64,000 bases of DNA from a bacterium (GCA_030430165.1 JAUIGL010000010.1:1-64000); one strand, 5' to 3'; shown: positions 52,579 to 63,513, numbered from the stretch's first letter. The notes: generated from the sequence alone by a model not told the origin. Made by a program: numbers and translations.

Positions 52579-53060
52579 TCGCGCTCGGCGCTCTCGTAGA
52601 ACACCTTGAGCCGAGCGCCGATCTCGGCCACCTGGCGCCGGATCAGCCAGCCGACGCCGCACGCGCCGAGCGCCCTGCCCGCTGCTCCCCAGCGCATCGC
52701 GTAGTCGAGCGATAGGGTCAGCTCGGTGTGGCGGTCGTCGCCGCCTTCGATCCAGTAGCGGAACCAGGCGCGCTCGAACGGCAAGGGCGGGCCGCCGTCG
52801 CCGTAGTGCAATCGAAGGACGAATCCCCGTCCCTCTTCCCACTCGACCACGGTCTCGTCCATCGCATCGCTCTCGCTGCGGTAGACCTTGCGGCTGGCGC
52901 CGACTCCGCGGGTCGCCTCGGTCGAGATCGTCGTCCGGACGATCCCGGGCACGTAGTGATGCGCCAGCGTGAGATCACTCAGGCGCCGCCAGGTCTCCTC
53001 CGGTGAAAGCGCTAGATCCACCCGCGTGCTCGCGCTATCCAGGCCGCTGCGATCTTCCAT
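52575..53060 (-). CDS. SRPBCC (START/polyketide-cyclase-like) protein
   Basis: A 161-residue lipid-binding-type SRPBCC fold. RVDLALSPEETWRRLSDL is the typical first strand and helix. ETVVEWEEGRGFVLRLHY and HTELTLSLDYAMRWGA are later strands, and a long C-terminal helix ends at ARLKVFYESAERE. The cavity binds hydrophobic ligands in this superfamily; no specific ligand can be given. ATG 53060 fits the fold better than 53096. Coupled to a tiny membrane protein downstream. Immediately upstream lies an alcohol-dehydrogenase remnant on the opposite strand. Confidence 0.78.
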   Translation of the reverse strand: MEDRSGLDSASTRVDLALSPEETWRRLSDLTLAHHYVPGIVRTTISTEATRGVGASRKVYRSESDAMDETVVEWEEGRGFVLRLHYGDGGPPLPFERAWFRYWIEGGDDRHTELTLSLDYAMRWGAAGRALGACGVGWLIRRQVAEIGARLKVFYESAERE

Positions 53061-53082
53061 CGCCGCATCGAAGCACGAGCCC

Positions 53083-53243
53083 GCAGCCGACGCCACCGAT
53101 CCGATCGAAGCCGTGCGCGAGCTGACCTTCGGCGGCGTCGACTACGCGTTCGAGTGCATCGGGGTCTCGACGATGTCAACGAGCCGATCGACGCAATGAA
53201 GAAAGGCGAGGTCGCGCGCTCGGTGATCACCTTCGCTCCCTAG
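53083..53243 (+). pseudogene. Remnant of a zinc alcohol dehydrogenase
   Basis: The frame starting near 53083 reads ATDPIEAVRELTFGG then VDYAFECIGVST, which is the cofactor-domain strand of class III-type alcohol dehydrogenases. After a frame change near 53168 the sequence reads DDVNEPIDAMKKGEVARSV ending ITFAP and a stop at 53241-53243. That is the C-terminus of the same family. Roughly 75-80 codons between the two pieces, and everything upstream, are missing. It differs from the intact gene at 25933-27018, so it is a decayed paralogue. Not expected to be functional. Confidence 0.75.
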
Positions 53244-53335
53244 CCTTAGCCTACAGCCCTAGCCTTAGCCTTCTTTTCGAAGCGACGAAGGCTAAGGCTC
53301 GGGCTGGAGGCTGGAGGCTAGGGGTTGTGGGCGCT
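53244..53335. repeat. AGCCTTAGCC-type repeat cluster
   Basis: A short word (AGCCTTAGCC and its complement GGCTAAGGCT) is repeated five or more times around 53244-53335. The two orientations pair around 53270-53300 (CCTTAGCCTTC against GAAGGCTAAGG). It lies between the alcohol dehydrogenase remnant and the end of the TetR gene. AGGCTATAGGCTCGG words near 38.5 kb look related. Confidence 0.65.
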
Positions 53336-53342
53336 GGCGCGA

Positions 53343-54008
53343 CTATGTCTCGCCCGCGTCGTCGGCGGAATCCGGGGATCGAATCACTGCGACCATCGAG
53401 TCGATCAGAGCGCTGACGAAGCGGTCGCGGCCGACCGCGCCGCTGCGTTCCTCCTCGCGCGCCTGGTGCGCCAGCGCGTGGAACAGGAGGATGGTGACGA
53501 ACAGGGGCTTCCAGCTCTTCGCCGGCCCGACCGCGTCGCCGCGCACCCGGCGGTCGATCTCGCGCATCAACAATCGCGTGGCCGGCATCGGCCGGGGCCG
53601 GATCGGCTCGATCTGCGCCTGGATGCGAATGTAGGCGCGACCGCTGGGCTCGTCGAGCTTCGCGATCAGCGGGTCGACGAGAATCCGCACCAGGTCGCGC
53701 AAGCTCGCCTCGCTCCCCGCCCTCTGCAGACGATCCAAGGCCTTGCGCCGCGCCGTGTCGATCCCGGTCTGGTGGCGCAACAGTAGGGACTCGACCAGCA
53801 CGTCCTTGTTGCGAAAGTGGTAGAACACCGCGGCGGTGTTGCGCTGGCCAGCTTCGCGGTTGACCTCGTTGAGGCTCACCTTGTCGAGACCGCGCTCGGC
53901 GAACAGCCGCTCGGCGGCTTCGAGAATTCTCTCACGCGTCGCGTCGGCGCGCGCGCTGCGCGTGCCGCGATTGCGCACGTCGCGGGGCGATGTTCCTCGA
54001 GATCCCAT
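53343..54008 (-). CDS. TetR-family transcriptional regulator
   Basis: A 221-residue TetR/AcrR regulator. The basic N-terminus is followed by RERILEAAERLFAERGLDK and the recognition segment REAGQRNTAAVFYHFRNKD. The C-terminal ligand domain is helical with a hydrophobic end (FVTILLFHALAHQ). The gene is transcribed divergently from the MBL-fold alkylsulfatase-like gene (54171), the most likely target. The 160 bp between them contain a TTGACA -35-like box for the latter. Confidence 0.85.
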   Translation of the reverse strand: MGSRGTSPRDVRNRGTRSARADATRERILEAAERLFAERGLDKVSLNEVNREAGQRNTAAVFYHFRNKDVLVESLLLRHQTGIDTARRKALDRLQRAGSEASLRDLVRILVDPLIAKLDEPSGRAYIRIQAQIEPIRPRPMPATRLLMREIDRRVRGDAVGPAKSWKPLFVTILLFHALAHQAREEERSGAVGRDRFVSALIDSMVAVIRSPDSADDAGET

Positions 54009-54093
54009 CGGCTCGACAATTTATTCGAATCGCGACCCCGATCCAAGGGCGCCGCCGCCCGCCTACGCCCGACGCTTCAATTAAAGTGATCGT

Positions 54094-54122
54094 TTGACAG
54101 CAATCGAGACGGCGGCACAAGA
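54094..54122 (+). promoter_or_regulatory. Possible sigma70 promoter for the MBL-fold gene
   Basis: TTGACA at 54094-54099 is an exact -35 box. At 17-18 bases lies a weak -10 (ACAAGA / CAAGAT, about 3/6). It precedes ATG 54171 by about 50 bases. Confidence 0.35.
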
Positions 54123-54170
54123 TCGAAGAGCGCTTGGCGAGAACGCCGGCGCCAGAGGGGGACGACGTCG

Positions 54171-55520
54171 ATGAAGCATCGAGGCCCAAGAGGGGCATGG
54201 ATCCTGATCGTTGCGCTGGTCGCGGCGTGGGGCTGCAACGACGCGCCCGATGCGCGACCCGAAGATCGGGTCGCACGCCCCCAAGGGGTGCCGCAGACAC
54301 GCGATCTCGAAACGTTCGGGCGCGACCTCGACGCGGCCGTTCGCGTGCACGACCTCGTCTACCAAGCGCGCGGCACCGGCAACGTGCAGATGGTCGCGAC
54401 CGGCGCCGGCAACGTCATCATCGACACCGGGTTGGTCACCGAGGCGAGTCGGCTCAAACCGATGATCGACCGGATCAACGACGACCCGACGACGCACGTC
54501 ATCGTCACCCACGCCCACCCGGATCACTACAGCGCCGCCGACGACTTCGCCGAGGGCGGCGCCGAGATCGTCGCCCACCGCGAGTTTCTCCACAACCAGA
54601 CGTATCTCAAAGCCCTGGTCCCTTTTCTGATGCCGCGCAACCGCATCTTTTTCCCCGAGCAGGTCCCCGTGCCGCGCTTCGCCGATCGCGCCGTCCAGTG
54701 GCTGTATCCGGTGATCGAGCCGACCATCGTCGTCGACGACGAATATGCGTTCGAAATCGGCGGTGTGCGCTTCGAGGTCCTGTCGATGCCCGGCGCGGAA
54801 GGCTCCGACGGCCTTTGCGTCTGGCTGCCGCAACACCGGATCCTCTTCACCGGCGATCTCTTCGGGCACGTCTTCGGCATGTGGCCCAACCTCACCACCA
54901 TCCGCGGCGAGCGCACCCGGTTCCCGCTGCCCTACATCGAATCCCTAGACCGCATCCTCGAGCTCGATCCGGTCCTGCTGGTGCCGAGCCACTTCGAGCC
55001 GATCACCGGGCGCGACCGTATCCGCGCCGGTGTGATCAAAACGCGCGACGCCGTGCAGTACGTCCACGACCGGGTCATCGAGGGCATGAACGACGGCAAG
55101 GACGTCTACACCCTGATGCGCGAGATCCGCCTGCCCGAAGAGCTGCAGCTACCCGAGATCCACGGCAAGGTGGCGTGGGGCGTGCGTAGCATCTGGGAGG
55201 GGTACTCCGGCTGGTTTCGCCTCGACTCCACCGCCGAGCTGTACGGAGTTACCGACGACGCGGTCTATCCCGACGTCGTCGAGCTCGCCGGCGGGGTCGA
55301 CGCGATCAACCGCCGCGCCGCGCTCCGCCTCGAGCGCGGTGAGCCGGCCGAGGCGATCCGCCTGCTCGACATCGCGCGCTCCGTCGACCCGCGCAATCGC
55401 CGCTCGGCGGAGATCCGACTCGCCGCCCTGGAGGAGCTTCTCGAGCGCAGCGGCGACGTCAACCACTACGAAGTATATTGGCTGCGCCACCGCATTCGAC
55501 AGACCCGCGAGCTGCTCTGA
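54171..55520 (+). CDS. MBL-fold lipoprotein, alkylsulfatase-like
   Basis: A 449-residue metallo-beta-lactamase-fold protein with a lipoprotein signal (core WILIVALVAAWGC). The metal site HAHPDH is at 114-119, with a second cluster FTGDLFGHVFG. Downstream the layout follows alkylsulfatases of the SdsA1/BDS1 type: KVAWGVRSIWEGYSGWF, then a helical dimerisation-like domain (RAALRLERGEPAEAIRLLD). It is shorter than SdsA1-type enzymes (about 600) and lacks the sterol-carrier tail, so the substrate may differ. Divergent from a TetR gene that probably controls it. Confidence 0.82.
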   Translation: MKHRGPRGAWILIVALVAAWGCNDAPDARPEDRVARPQGVPQTRDLETFGRDLDAAVRVHDLVYQARGTGNVQMVATGAGNVIIDTGLVTEASRLKPMIDRINDDPTTHVIVTHAHPDHYSAADDFAEGGAEIVAHREFLHNQTYLKALVPFLMPRNRIFFPEQVPVPRFADRAVQWLYPVIEPTIVVDDEYAFEIGGVRFEVLSMPGAEGSDGLCVWLPQHRILFTGDLFGHVFGMWPNLTTIRGERTRFPLPYIESLDRILELDPVLLVPSHFEPITGRDRIRAGVIKTRDAVQYVHDRVIEGMNDGKDVYTLMREIRLPEELQLPEIHGKVAWGVRSIWEGYSGWFRLDSTAELYGVTDDAVYPDVVELAGGVDAINRRAALRLERGEPAEAIRLLDIARSVDPRNRRSAEIRLAALEELLERSGDVNHYEVYWLRHRIRQTRELL

Positions 55521-57206
<1,686 letters not shown>

Positions 57207-57218
57207 GATCCCCGTTTC

Positions 57219-58922
57219 ATGTTCGCTCGCGACTCGCCCGTCAACCTAACCCGCGCAATCGTGGCACCGATTCCCCGCAACGACTGGACCATTCTCGCAG
57301 CCGCGACCGCGGTCGTGCTGGTCGTCGAGTGGCTCCTCTTCGCAGCCTCCGTGCGCGACTACGTGCTGCCGACCTACCCGGCGCACCACGACCAGACCGC
57401 GTACCTGATTCGCGCCTACCAGGCCGACGCAGCGATCCGCGACCACGGCGCCTGGGCTGCCTTCGCCCAGCGGATTCAGCGAGGCTCCGCGACCGGTTCC
57501 CTGCTCGACTACGAGGCGGCGCTCGCCTTCCGGCTGATCGCACCCTCGCGGCTCGGCGCGCTGAGCGTTCTGTTCGCCCACTACGCGGCGCTGCAGATCG
57601 CCGCCGGGGTCGCCCTGACGTTGCTCGCGCGATCGTCCGCCTACGGCATCCTCGGCGTCGCGTTGATCGCCGCCTCGGGATTCCCCTTCGTCGTGCCCGG
57701 CGGAATCTTCGACTTCCGCATCGACACCGCGGCTACCTGCGCCTTCGGCCTGGTCGTCATCGCCCTGCTGCGGTCTCGCCTGTTCGCCGACATCAAGTGG
57801 TCGATCGCGACCGGAGCCATCGCCGCCTACATGGTCGCGCTGCGCCACAACACGCTGGTGCACTGGCTCGCCATCGGCGCGGTGCTCTTCGTCTCTCTCC
57901 TGCTGGCGCCTGCGCTCGGAGTCCTTGGGCGCGAGCAGTCGGCGCCGCGATTGCGCGCACTACTCATCTGTTTCGCCGTCACCTTTGTCCTCTGCGGACC
58001 GCTGTTGTGGTTCAGTCTGGACGACTTCTACGCCTACTACGCCGGTCAGTTCGCGCAGCGCGGCCCCATCCGCGACGTCCTCTCGGGGCGCGACGCGCTC
58101 GTCCACTGGCTGTTCTACCCGTACAATGTGCTGGTCCAGCACGCCGGGGCGACCTTCTTCCTCACCGCCGCTCTCGCCGCCAGCTGCATCTTCCCGATGG
58201 GACGGCAGGCCGCGGCGCGCGGCGCGCCACCGCCCCCCTGGCTCGAACGCTACTGGCCGCTGCTGGTTTCGATCGTCGTGCCGATCGCGATCCTGACCGT
58301 TCACACCGTGCGGTCGACCGTGGTCGCCGGCATCGTTCTACCGTCGACCGTGCTCCTCTACGTGCTGGCGCTGGCCGACCTCAGCGGACGCCCAGCTCTG
58401 CGCACCGGCGCGGCCCTGCTGGTGCTGGCCGTCGCGCTCGCGCTGCAATCCTGGCAGCACCTCCAGTGGCGCGAGCTCGAATCCGAGAAGCTCGCCGGCG
58501 GGCGGGTGGCGTTCGCCATGCACTACGAGATCGGACGCCGCCTGCTCGAGCTCGGGCGAGCCGAGCCGGTGTACGTCAGCAACACGCTCGAGGACGCCTT
58601 CGAGCCGGGGATCGCCGCAACCGCGCTCTTCGAACGCGACCGCGCGCTGATCCGTCCTCGCTCGCCCGCCCGTGCCGCGCAGATCTTCCCCGTTGCGCCG
58701 CAGCGCTACCGGGAGATCCTGCGCACCGCCGACGTCGTGCTGCTGCAAACCGAGGGCGACCGAATCCGCTATCCGCTGGTCGAGTACGCGGATTCGATCG
58801 GCGACGAGATCCTGGCGGAGGCAGGAGCAGCGATGAAACCTGTCGGCTCCTGGCGTTTCTCGGGCGCCGCCGCGACTGCCTATCTACGCCCAAAACGCGC
58901 CAGCCAGGGCGCGGCGCGATGA
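57219..58922 (+). CDS. Polytopic membrane protein, possibly a glycosyltransferase
   Basis: A protein of 567 residues or fewer with about ten hydrophobic helices. HHDQTAYLIRAYQADAA near the N-terminus carries an acidic pair in a periplasmic loop, reminiscent of GT-C enzymes. I could not assign a family. The C-terminal 120 residues are soluble. The first ATG (57219) stands only 12 bp from the ettA start on the other strand with no ribosome-binding site, so translation may begin at GTG 57260 or later. The open frame continues far upstream into the antisense of ettA, which is not coding. Confidence 0.65.
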   Translation: MFARDSPVNLTRAIVAPIPRNDWTILAAATAVVLVVEWLLFAASVRDYVLPTYPAHHDQTAYLIRAYQADAAIRDHGAWAAFAQRIQRGSATGSLLDYEAALAFRLIAPSRLGALSVLFAHYAALQIAAGVALTLLARSSAYGILGVALIAASGFPFVVPGGIFDFRIDTAATCAFGLVVIALLRSRLFADIKWSIATGAIAAYMVALRHNTLVHWLAIGAVLFVSLLLAPALGVLGREQSAPRLRALLICFAVTFVLCGPLLWFSLDDFYAYYAGQFAQRGPIRDVLSGRDALVHWLFYPYNVLVQHAGATFFLTAALAASCIFPMGRQAAARGAPPPPWLERYWPLLVSIVVPIAILTVHTVRSTVVAGIVLPSTVLLYVLALADLSGRPALRTGAALLVLAVALALQSWQHLQWRELESEKLAGGRVAFAMHYEIGRRLLELGRAEPVYVSNTLEDAFEPGIAATALFERDRALIRPRSPARAAQIFPVAPQRYREILRTADVVLLQTEGDRIRYPLVEYADSIGDEILAEAGAAMKPVGSWRFSGAAATAYLRPKRASQGAAR

Positions 58923-59120
58923 TCATGCTACGGCCGCCCTGCCGACGAATCGCCGGTCCGGCCCTTGTCAGGCCGGGAAATTCATTTATACCAATTTGGT
59001 TGGGAATCGAATCGACGCCGATCCGGCTGGAATTTTGAATTTACACGGGCGTTGTGCGTCAGTCCTTCTCGGATCCGACCGCCGACTTCCGCGAACTCAA
59101 CCGCCGAGCCAAGGGGAACC
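58923..59120. other. Gap with a small palindrome upstream of the SulP gene
   Basis: No gene. The middle of the gap (58975-59045) is clearly lower in G+C than its surroundings. ACCAATTTGGT at 58990-59000 is an 11-base perfect palindrome around a central T and could bind a dimeric regulator. It is short and may be chance. Confidence 0.35.
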
Positions 59121-60641
59121 ATGCAGAACGCTCAAGCCCAACCCGCCGCAGGATCGACGATCTCTCAGGACTTTCTCGCGTCGATCGTCGTCTTTCTGGT
59201 AGCCCTGCCGCTTTGCATGGGTATCGCCATCGCCTCCGGCGTGCCCCCGGCACTCGGGCTGATCACCGGAATCATCGGCGGCCTGGTAGTCGGATTCATC
59301 GCCGGACAGCCGCTCCAGGTGAGCGGACCGGCCGCCGGCCTGGCAGTCATGGTATGGCAACTGATCCAGGATTTCGGCCTCGCCGCCCTGGCGCTGGCCG
59401 TGTTCATCGCCGGCCTCGTCCAACTCGCCGCAGGTCTCGCCGGCCTGGGTCGCTGGTTTCGAGCGGTCTCGCCGGCCGTGATCCAGGGGATGCTCTCCGG
59501 AATCGGAGTGCTGATCCTCGCCAGCCAGTTTCACGTGATGCTCGACGACTCGCCGCGCGGCAGCGGTATCGAGAATCTGCTGTCGATCCCCGAGGCCATC
59601 TTCAAAGGAATCTTTCCGCTCGATGGTAGCCGCCACCACATGGCGGCGGGGATCGGGATGCTGACGATCGGCACGATCCTGGCCTGGAACAAGTTCAAAC
59701 CGGCCGCCCTCCACGCCTTGCCCGCGCCCCTGGTCGGTGTCGTCGTCGCTACCATCTCGGTCATCGCACTCGGCTGGCCGATCGCCCGGGTCGACGTCCC
59801 GTCCAGCCTCATCGAGTCGTTCAATTGGCTGAGCGCCGAATCCTTGCCCCTGCTGAGCTCGCCTGCGTTCTGGGTGGAGGCGATCGGCATGGGATTCATC
59901 GCCAGCGCCGAGACGCTGCTCTGCGCCACCGCGGTCGACCGCATGCACAGCGGTCAGCGCACCGACTACAACAAAGAGCTGCGGGCGCAGGGCATCGGCA
60001 ACATCCTCTGCGGCATCGTCGGCTCGCTGCCGATGACCGGGGTCATCGTCCGCAGCTCCGCCAACGTCGAAGCCGGCGGCAAGACCAAGTGGTCGGCCAT
60101 TCTGCACGGCGCCTGGATCCTCCTCCTGGTCGCGGTCTTCCCGCAGATCCTCGCAATGATTCCCACCGCGAGTCTCGCGGCGATTCTGGTCTACACCGGA
60201 TGGAAGTTGATCAACGTCGAAGGCGCAAAGCGCCTGGCCGCGCTCGGACGAGGCGAGCTGCTCGTCTGGGCGGCGACGGTAATCGCCATCGTCTCGACCG
60301 ATCTGCTTACCGGTGTCGCCATCGGCATCGCGCTGGCACTGGGCAAGCTGCTGCTCACCTTCGCTCGTCTCGACATCGACGTCACCAACGAAGGCAACCG
60401 CTACGACGTCGCCCTGCGCGGCGCGGCGACCTTCATGAGCCTGCCCACCCTGGCCGAGCGACTGGAAGCGATCCCCGACAATTCCGAGGTCCACTTCCAC
60501 CTCGACAAGATCGCCTTCATCGATCACGCCTGCATCGAGCTGCTCGAGGATTGGCACAAGCGCCATCCCGGCGTGGTCTCCCTGGAGACCGACGTCCTGC
60601 GAGAACGCAACAAGAACTCGGACTCGATGTACGCGGCGTAG
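59121..60641 (+). CDS. SulP-family anion transporter with STAS domain
   Basis: A 506-residue inner-membrane transporter of the SulP/SLC26 family. About 12 membrane segments form the transport core. GSLPMTGVIVRSSANVEAGG is a conserved TM8-10 stretch. The C-terminal STAS domain (about 410-506) follows with HFHLDKIAFIDHACIELLED. SulP proteins carry sulfate, bicarbonate or other anions, often with sodium or protons. The short core and conserved PALGLITGIIGG resemble BicA-like bicarbonate or sulfate carriers; the substrate is not certain. ATG 59121 follows AAGGGGAACC. Confidence 0.88.
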   Translation: MQNAQAQPAAGSTISQDFLASIVVFLVALPLCMGIAIASGVPPALGLITGIIGGLVVGFIAGQPLQVSGPAAGLAVMVWQLIQDFGLAALALAVFIAGLVQLAAGLAGLGRWFRAVSPAVIQGMLSGIGVLILASQFHVMLDDSPRGSGIENLLSIPEAIFKGIFPLDGSRHHMAAGIGMLTIGTILAWNKFKPAALHALPAPLVGVVVATISVIALGWPIARVDVPSSLIESFNWLSAESLPLLSSPAFWVEAIGMGFIASAETLLCATAVDRMHSGQRTDYNKELRAQGIGNILCGIVGSLPMTGVIVRSSANVEAGGKTKWSAILHGAWILLLVAVFPQILAMIPTASLAAILVYTGWKLINVEGAKRLAALGRGELLVWAATVIAIVSTDLLTGVAIGIALALGKLLLTFARLDIDVTNEGNRYDVALRGAATFMSLPTLAERLEAIPDNSEVHFHLDKIAFIDHACIELLEDWHKRHPGVVSLETDVLRERNKNSDSMYAA

Positions 60642-60935
60642 GAGGCCTGGAACGAGTCGCCGCTGGGCGCTACCCTCGGACCGAACCGGCGACACGGAGC
60701 GAATCATGGCCAACCGCGAGCAGACGACGTTCACCGCGATTCGGTTCAGCGGCAAGCCGCCGTCATTTCATTCGCCCTCTCCCTAACCCTCCCTCCTTCG
60801 CGAAGTCGCTTCGGAGGGCAGGCTTCCCGTAGGGAGAGGGGACTGAGCTGCTGCAGCCAGCAAGGAGGTCAGGCAACCTCGTTCGCACCGCCCGCCGCTG
60901 GACAACCGTCCGCGCAGTTGAAAGGCTGGCCGGTC
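60642..60935. other. Gap with a possible truncated reading frame and a mirrored repeat
   Basis: A short frame from ATG 60706 (MANREQTTFTAIRFSGKPPS) runs into the 68-base repeat at 60775-60842 and stops inside it. That looks like a gene head cut by the repeat, but I do not recognise the peptide. The repeat is an inverted copy of 23126-23193. The rest leads to the SGNH gene start. Confidence 0.45.
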
Positions 60936-61679
60936 ATGACGGTCCGCCTCCTTCTCCGCCCGCTGCTCGCCGTCGCCATCGCCTGGTCGATCGGCTGCGG
61001 CGACGACGACTCCGGCGACGTCCCCGAGATCCTGCGCGGCATCACCTGCGAGCGACCGTCCGATCGCCCGGCTCCCGCAAAGGATGCATGGGACGGCACC
61101 ATCGAGGCCTACGAGCGCAGCGACGCCGACAATCCTCCGCATCCCGGCGCCGTCGTCTTCGTCGGCAGCTCCAGCATCGCCTTGTGGGGCAGCCTGACCG
61201 AGGACCTCGCCCCGCTCCCCGCGCTCAATCGAGGTTTTGGCGGGTCGGTAACCAGCCAGGCAGTCGGCTACGTCGACCGCATCGTCACCCCATATCAGCC
61301 GAGCGCCGTCGTCCTCTACGAAGGTGACAACGACATCGCCCTCGGCATATCCCCCGAGTGCGTCCTCGAAGACTACGACGCATTCGTCGCCGCGGTACGC
61401 GAAAAGCTTCCCGACGTGCCGATCTACTTCCTCTCGATCAAACCCTCGCTCTTGCGCGAGGAGCTGTGGGAGGAAATGCAGCGGACCAACCGCCTGGTGC
61501 GGGCGCGAACGACGACCGATTCGCGCCTGCGCTACATCGACGTGGCAACTCCGATGTTCGCCGCCGACGGCAAGCTGCGGCAGGACATCTTCCTCGGCGA
61601 CGGCCTGCACATGAACGCCGCCGGCTACGAGATCTGGACGTCCGCCATACGCCCCATCCTCGTCAACGATCTTCGCTGA
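60936..61679 (+). CDS. SGNH/GDSL hydrolase lipoprotein
   Basis: A 247-residue lipoprotein: signal LRPLLAVAIAWSIGC, then GDDDSGD. The GDSL-family blocks are present. FVGSSSI holds the nucleophilic Ser, GFGGS the Gly block, GDNDIALG the Asn block, and GDGLHMNAAGYE the catalytic Asp-x-x-His. Such enzymes deacylate lipids or deacetylate sugars outside the cytoplasm. ATG 60936 is the best start; a TTG at 60918 is possible. It precedes two short-chain dehydrogenase genes on the same strand by 39 bp and may share their transcript. Confidence 0.85.
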   Translation: MTVRLLLRPLLAVAIAWSIGCGDDDSGDVPEILRGITCERPSDRPAPAKDAWDGTIEAYERSDADNPPHPGAVVFVGSSSIALWGSLTEDLAPLPALNRGFGGSVTSQAVGYVDRIVTPYQPSAVVLYEGDNDIALGISPECVLEDYDAFVAAVREKLPDVPIYFLSIKPSLLREELWEEMQRTNRLVRARTTTDSRLRYIDVATPMFAADGKLRQDIFLGDGLHMNAAGYEIWTSAIRPILVNDLR

Positions 61680-61718
61680 AGGCCCCTGCCTTCATTTCAC
61701 CAAACGACAGGAGCAACC

Positions 61719-62522
61719 ATGAAACTCGACGATCTCTTTTCGATTCGCGGCAAGACCGCGCTGGTCACGGGAGGATCGCGCGGCATCGGTGAGATGATCG
61801 CCGCCGGTTTTCTCGCCAACGGCGCCAAGGTCTACCTCACCTCACGCAAGGCTCCCGTCTGCGACGCGACCGCGGCGCGGCTCAGCGAGACCTACGGCGG
61901 CACCTGCGTTTCGGTACCGGCCGACGTGTCGACGGTCGCCGGGGTCGAGGGGCTCAGCCAGGCGATCAAGTCGCGCGAGTCGAAGCTCGACATCCTGATC
62001 AACAACGCCGGCGCCACCTGGGGCGAACCGCTCGAAGAGTTCCCCGAGAAGGGCTGGGACAAGGTGATGGACACCAACGTCAAGGGCGTCTTCTTCCTCA
62101 CCCAGGGGCTGCTGCCGCTGCTCGAAGCCGCGGCAACGCCCGAGGATCCGGCGCGCGTCGTCAACGTCGGCTCGGTCGACGGCATCAAGACCCCCATCTT
62201 CGAGAACTTCTCCTACGGTCCGTCGAAAGCGGCGGTGCACCACCTGACCCGCATTCTCGCGGCACACCTGGTCAAGCGGAACATCATCGTCAACGCGATC
62301 GCCCCGGGGCCCTTCCCCACCTGGATGCTGAGCACCGGCGTCGGCGGCGGCGGAGACGTCGACGCCACCGACTGGGCCGCCGTCGGCAAGACCAACCCGC
62401 GCGGCCGCGTCGGAACGCCCGAGGACATCGCCGGGCTCGCCATCTTCCTGTGCTCGAGGGCCGGTGCATTCACCATCGGTGACGTCATCACCTGCGACGG
62501 CGGCCTGGTCGCCTGCTCCTGA
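61719..62522 (+). CDS. Short-chain dehydrogenase/reductase
   Basis: A 267-residue SDR. The cofactor loop is VTGGSRGIGEM (TGxxxGxG), NNAGATWG follows, and the catalytic Tyr-Lys lies in SYGPSKAAVHHL. The C-terminal part is typical of classical SDRs. NAD(P) oxidation of secondary alcohols or ketone reduction is expected. It is translated close to the next SDR (12-bp gap) and precedes a Baeyer-Villiger monooxygenase. The set could form a ketone or cyclic-alcohol route. Confidence 0.88.
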   Translation: MKLDDLFSIRGKTALVTGGSRGIGEMIAAGFLANGAKVYLTSRKAPVCDATAARLSETYGGTCVSVPADVSTVAGVEGLSQAIKSRESKLDILINNAGATWGEPLEEFPEKGWDKVMDTNVKGVFFLTQGLLPLLEAAATPEDPARVVNVGSVDGIKTPIFENFSYGPSKAAVHHLTRILAAHLVKRNIIVNAIAPGPFPTWMLSTGVGGGGDVDATDWAAVGKTNPRGRVGTPEDIAGLAIFLCSRAGAFTIGDVITCDGGLVACS

Positions 62523-62534
62523 GGGAAATCAAAC

Positions 62535-63500
62535 ATGCAGAGCTTCAAGGACAGAATCGCCGTCCTCACCGGCGGCGGCACCGGCATGGGACGCGAGCTC
62601 GCCAAGCAGTTGAGCGCCGAGGGCTGCCACGTCGCGATGTGCGACATCTCCGCCGAGAACATGGAGGAAACACGCGCGCTCTGCCTCGACGGTGCGCCCG
62701 ACGGCACGCGGGTGACGACCTTCGTCGCCGATGTCTCGCACGAAGAAGAAATCCTCGCCTTTCGTGAGGCGGTGCAGAAGACGCACGCCACCGACCGAAT
62801 CCATCTCCTCTTCAACAACGCCGGCATCGGCGGCGGCGGCAGCTTCATCCTCGACGGACGCGAGGAATGGGAGAAAACCTTCGACGTCTGCTGGAAGGGC
62901 GTCTACTACGGTTGCCGCGCCTTCCTGCCGATGCTGGTCGCGAGCAAGGAGGCGCATCTAGTCAACACCAGCAGCGTCAACGGCTTGTGGGCGACCCTCG
63001 GACCCAACACCTCGCACACCGCGTACTCGGCGGCGAAGTTCGCCGTGCGTGGATTCACCGAGGCTCTGGTCACCGACCTGCGCCTGCACGCGCCGCACGT
63101 CAAGGTGTCGCTGGTGATGCCGGGCCACGTCGGCACCTCGATCCTGATCAACTCGGGAAAGCTGCTCGGCATCGACCCGGAGAATCTTTCCGCCGATCAA
63201 GTCGCGCGGATCCGCGAGCGCGTCGAGCGCATCGGCCTCGACACCTCCGGCATCGACGACCAGCAACTCGCCCAGCTGGTGGTGGCGCGCGGCGAAGCGT
63301 TCCGCGATCACGCGCCGACCACCGCGGCGCAGGCCGCCGAGATCATCCTGCAGGCGGTGCGCGACGAGCGCTGGCGCGTGCTGGTCGGCGACGACGCCCA
63401 GGCGATCGACGAGATGGTACGCGCCGAGCCCGAGCAAGCCTACGAGGCAGAGTTCTTCGAACGCCTGCTGGCAAAGACCGGCTGGGCGATCGGTACCTAG
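62535..63500 (+). CDS. Short-chain dehydrogenase/reductase (long C-terminus)
   Basis: A 321-residue SDR. VLTGGGTGMGREL is the cofactor loop, LFNNAGIGGGG the NNAG block, and AYSAAKFAVRGF holds the catalytic Tyr-Lys. The C-terminus is about 50 residues longer than that of classical enzymes. It starts 12 bp behind the previous SDR and ends 13 bp before the monooxygenase gene. The three are therefore one unit for oxidation of alcohols to ketones and ketones to esters, an inference from family and order. Confidence 0.88.
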   Translation: MQSFKDRIAVLTGGGTGMGRELAKQLSAEGCHVAMCDISAENMEETRALCLDGAPDGTRVTTFVADVSHEEEILAFREAVQKTHATDRIHLLFNNAGIGGGGSFILDGREEWEKTFDVCWKGVYYGCRAFLPMLVASKEAHLVNTSSVNGLWATLGPNTSHTAYSAAKFAVRGFTEALVTDLRLHAPHVKVSLVMPGHVGTSILINSGKLLGIDPENLSADQVARIRERVERIGLDTSGIDDQQLAQLVVARGEAFRDHAPTTAAQAAEIILQAVRDERWRVLVGDDAQAIDEMVRAEPEQAYEAEFFERLLAKTGWAIGT

Positions 63501-63513
63501 CGACGCCTCGAAA

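Noticed and set aside
59097-60755. Long open frame antisense to the SulP gene
   Set aside because: The SulP protein on the other strand has full family features. The antisense product is Asp/Gly/Arg-rich with no motif.
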